Of a DNA stretch of 8,128 bases, positions 6,576-8,128 are shown piece after piece. The notes beneath the pieces are model-generated. The model worked only from the letters and a program-made list of their open reading frames with translations, did not search any database and was not told the DNA's origin. The stretch lies in contig JALVWV010000256.1 of the NCBI GenBank assembly GCA_027023145.1, forward strand, positions 1-8,128, given 5' to 3'. Made by a program: the position numbers and the translations under genes. This DNA comes from Campylobacteraceae bacterium. Lineage in GTDB: Bacteria > Campylobacterota > Campylobacteria > Campylobacterales > Sulfurovaceae. Position 1 is the stretch's first letter, and each line of letters begins with the position of its first letter.

Positions 6576-7910
6576 ATGGAGACAACCCTTACCCCCAAAG
6601 AGACCGTCGCCTACCTCGACCGGTACGTGATCGGACAAAATGAAGCCAAAAAAACCATCGCCGTGGCTCTGCGAAATCGCTGGCGTCGGATGCAACTCGA
6701 TGAAGAGATGCAACAGGAAGTAACGCCTAAAAACATCCTCATGATCGGCAGCACTGGTGTGGGCAAGACCGAGATTGCCCGGCGCCTCTCTCGGATGATG
6801 AAACTCCCTTTTATCAAAGTCGAAGCGAGTAAATTTACCGAAGTGGGCTTCGTCGGCCGGGATGTCGAGTCGATGGTACGGGATCTAGCGATGACCTCTC
6901 TCCAACTGGTGCGCGAAGAAGAGAATGAAAAAAATCAAGAGAAGATCGAAGCGTACGTCGAAAACAAAATTATCGAAAAACTTCTCCCGCCATTGCCCGA
7001 AGGTGCCAGCGAACAGAAAAAGGCCGATTACGATGCTTCCTTTGCCCGGATGCAGGAGAAGTTTGCCCGGGGAGAGCTTGACCATCTCATGATCGAAGTC
7101 GATCTGCCCGCTCCCACCATCGAATTTGCCGGAAGCAACATGCCCCCTGAGATGGCCAATGTCCAGGAGTCGATCATCAAAGTGATCGGCGGGATCAACA
7201 AAAAAGGGAAGAAAAAAGAGGTCACTGTCAAAGAGGCCAAAAAAATTCTCGCAAACGAAGCGAGCGAAAACCTCCTCGATGAAGAGAAACTCAAAGATCT
7301 GGCGATCCGCAAAGTGGAGCAGGGGGGGATCATCTTTATTGACGAGATCGACAAGATCGCCGTCCCCTCCAACAGCACGTCCCGGCAGGATCCGAGCAAA
7401 GAAGGCGTCCAGCGTGATCTCCTCCCCATCGTCGAAGGTTCCAACGTCAGTACCAAGATCGGTACGGTCGCGACTGATCATATTCTTTTCATTGCAGCCG
7501 GAGCGTTTCACCTGAGCAAACCCAGTGATCTCATCCCCGAGCTTCAGGGACGATTTCCGCTGCGGGTGGAACTTGACTCTCTCGACGAAGAAGCGCTCTA
7601 CCGAATCTTGACCGAGCCTAAAAATTCCCTACTGCGCCAGTACCAAGCGCTGCTCGGAGTCGAAGGGGTCACCCTCGATTTCGAAGAGGCGGCGCTGCGA
7701 GCTATTGCCCGTTACTCAGCACTGGCCAATGAAAAGACCGAAGACATCGGTGCCCGTCGCCTCCAGACCATTATGGAGACCATCCTTGATGAGGTGAGCT
7801 TCGATGCCGATGAACGTGACGGTGAGACAGTGGTGGTCGATGAAGCTTTGATCGAGCAGAAACTGGAGAAAATTGTCGAGAGTGAGGATGCGACGCGGTA
7901 CATCTTGTAA
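6576..7910 (+). CDS. hslU: HslU, AAA+ unfoldase of the HslUV protease
   Basis: A 444-residue ATPase that unfolds proteins and threads them into HslV. Visible elements in order: the N-terminal TPKETVAYLDRYVIGQ segment; Walker A GSTGVGKT at 58-65; pore loop GFVG at 91-94 (Tyr in E. coli, Phe here, still aromatic); an intermediate I-domain at about 105-240, charged and helical; Walker B IIFIDE with D256 and E257; the arginine finger in ELQGRFPLRVEL (R326); sensor 2 in GARRLQT (R394/R395); and the C-terminal tail RYIL, which in the family inserts into HslV pockets to activate it. Length matches E. coli HslU (443). The ATG follows the hslV stop with no gap, using GGAG at 6563-6566 inside hslV. In Campylobacterota era normally follows closely; here about 150 bases intervene. 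Confidence 0.97.
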   Translation: METTLTPKETVAYLDRYVIGQNEAKKTIAVALRNRWRRMQLDEEMQQEVTPKNILMIGSTGVGKTEIARRLSRMMKLPFIKVEASKFTEVGFVGRDVESMVRDLAMTSLQLVREEENEKNQEKIEAYVENKIIEKLLPPLPEGASEQKKADYDASFARMQEKFARGELDHLMIEVDLPAPTIEFAGSNMPPEMANVQESIIKVIGGINKKGKKKEVTVKEAKKILANEASENLLDEEKLKDLAIRKVEQGGIIFIDEIDKIAVPSNSTSRQDPSKEGVQRDLLPIVEGSNVSTKIGTVATDHILFIAAGAFHLSKPSDLIPELQGRFPLRVELDSLDEEALYRILTEPKNSLLRQYQALLGVEGVTLDFEEAALRAIARYSALANEKTEDIGARRLQTIMETILDEVSFDADERDGETVVVDEALIEQKLEKIVESEDATRYIL

Positions 7911-7931
7911 ATTAGGAATGATGAGTGAGGA
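7911..7931 (+). repeat. Imperfect 7-base tandem repeat after hslU
   Basis: Right after the hslU stop and two bases the sequence can be read as heptads TTAGGAA, TGATGAG, TGAGGAG (7913-7933), matching the pattern T-K-A-K-G-A-R except for a T in the third position in one unit. Only three copies are seen and they are imperfect, so this may be chance. Confidence 0.25.
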
Positions 7932-7941
7932 GTTTTGGTAT

Positions 7942-7962
7942 GCATTGCTTTGCAACGCTTTT
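7942..7962 (+). terminator. Possible intrinsic terminator after hslU
   Basis: GCATTGC and GCAACGC (7942-7958) pair in six of seven positions around a TTT loop and are followed by TTTTAT. The stem has one A-C mismatch and the T-run is only four, so termination would be partial at best. If active, it would separate era from the rplI-hslVU transcript. Confidence 0.35.
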
Positions 7963-7968
7963 ATGATT

Positions 7969-8014
7969 GGGGATGCGACTTCAGTCGCATTAGTGGGACT
8001 GAAGTCCCAGCCCC
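7969..8014. repeat. Paired palindromes, REP/BIME-like element
   Basis: Two adjacent palindromes: ATGCGACT-TC-AGTCGCAT (7973-7990) and GGGACT-GA-AGTCCC (7995-8008). Their cores, GACTTCAGTC and GACTGAAGTC, are exact reverse complements, so the two can fold separately or pair with each other in one larger hairpin closed by GGGG (7969-7972) and CCCC (8011-8014). This is the layout of a bacterial interspersed mosaic element made of two inverted REP units. Such repeats are moved by REP-associated tyrosine transposases (RAYT); none is encoded in this window. The element lies in the gap between hslU and era and may stabilise or end the upstream mRNA. Whether it is repeated elsewhere in the genome cannot be seen here. 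Confidence 0.6.
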
Positions 8015-8060
8015 TCTGCTGGAATCTACATGCAACCTAATAAAAATACGAAAGAAGAAT

Positions 8061-8128
8061 ATGACAAGTGAAAACAATGAAACCCCCATGCGCTCAGGCT
8101 TCGTAGCTGTCGTAGGTCGTCCCAATGC
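8061..8128 (+). CDS. era: GTPase Era, N-terminal fragment (cut by the right edge)
   Basis: Only 22 codons are present. They read MTSENNETPMRSGFVAVVGRPNA, and the last part, GFVAVVGRPNA, matches the beginning of the G1 loop (GRPNAGKST) of Era. Era is an essential GTPase that binds 16S rRNA near its 3' end during 30S maturation. Gene order hslV-hslU-era as in H. pylori supports the call over other TRAFAC GTPases such as Der or MnmE, which share the motif. The start is uncertain: the ATG at 8061 has AAGAAG upstream, while the ATG at 8088 gives the N-terminus MRSGF usual for Campylobacterota but lacks an obvious ribosome site. Confidence 0.85.
   Translation, partial: MTSENNETPMRSGFVAVVGRPN

Noticed and set aside
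6885..7511. A 208-codon minus-strand frame opposite hslU
   Set aside because: It is antisense to the I-domain and Walker B region of HslU; the F/D-rich product mirrors the K/E/I-rich sense strand.
7918..8040. A 40-codon open frame (ATG ATG AGT GAG...) covering the whole hslU-era gap
   Set aside because: It reads straight through both palindromes and the possible terminator, has AGGA only three bases from the second ATG, and its protein resembles nothing known. A repeat element without stops explains it better.
1..8128. CRISPR array, insertion sequence or toxin-antitoxin pair
   Set aside because: No regularly spaced direct repeats, no transposase frame and no paired small genes with a ribosome site were found.

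Overview
The window looks like chromosomal DNA from a member of the Campylobacterota (Epsilonproteobacteria), probably a free-living, sulfur-oxidiser-type relative of Sulfurimonas, Sulfuricurvum or Sulfurovum. The main reason is the block rplI-hslV-hslU-era on the right, the same order as in Helicobacter pylori. In addition, HslV has the short MFxATT N-terminus seen in that phylum, and several promoters are extended -10 boxes without a clear -35. The genus cannot be fixed from the sequence alone.

Left part (1-2852, minus strand): a four-gene operon reading right to left from an extended -10 promoter at 2847-2855. It encodes three related exported proteins, called here A (2049-2816), B (1227-2033) and C (472-1230). 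Each is built on PilJ / NarX P-box-like helical units. The fourth gene (459 to beyond the left edge) encodes a membrane-anchored receptor whose visible part resembles a NIT (nitrate/nitrite sensing) domain. A carries two good P-box-like motifs, B one good and one altered, C only remnants. The operon looks like a periplasmic sensing module and is the most unusual part of the window. The ligand is not known from sequence.

Middle (2882-5403, minus strand): an M3-family zinc oligopeptidase of the OpdA/PrlC type, translationally coupled through an ATGA overlap to a small multi-pass membrane protein of unknown function. Its promoter lies at 5395-5403.

Divergent intergenic region (5362-5595): besides the two outward promoters it holds a compact set of inverted repeats. 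These fold better as a minus-strand RNA than as a plus-strand RNA and end in a weak terminator-like hairpin, so a small RNA gene is possible.

Right part (5565-8128, plus strand): ribosomal protein L9, then the HslV peptidase and HslU ATPase of the HslUV protease with almost no spacing (TAGTG overlap, then TAA directly followed by ATG), then the beginning of the GTPase gene era. Between hslU and era are about 150 bases with a heptad-like repeat, a possible terminator and a pair of mutually complementary palindromes resembling a REP/BIME element.
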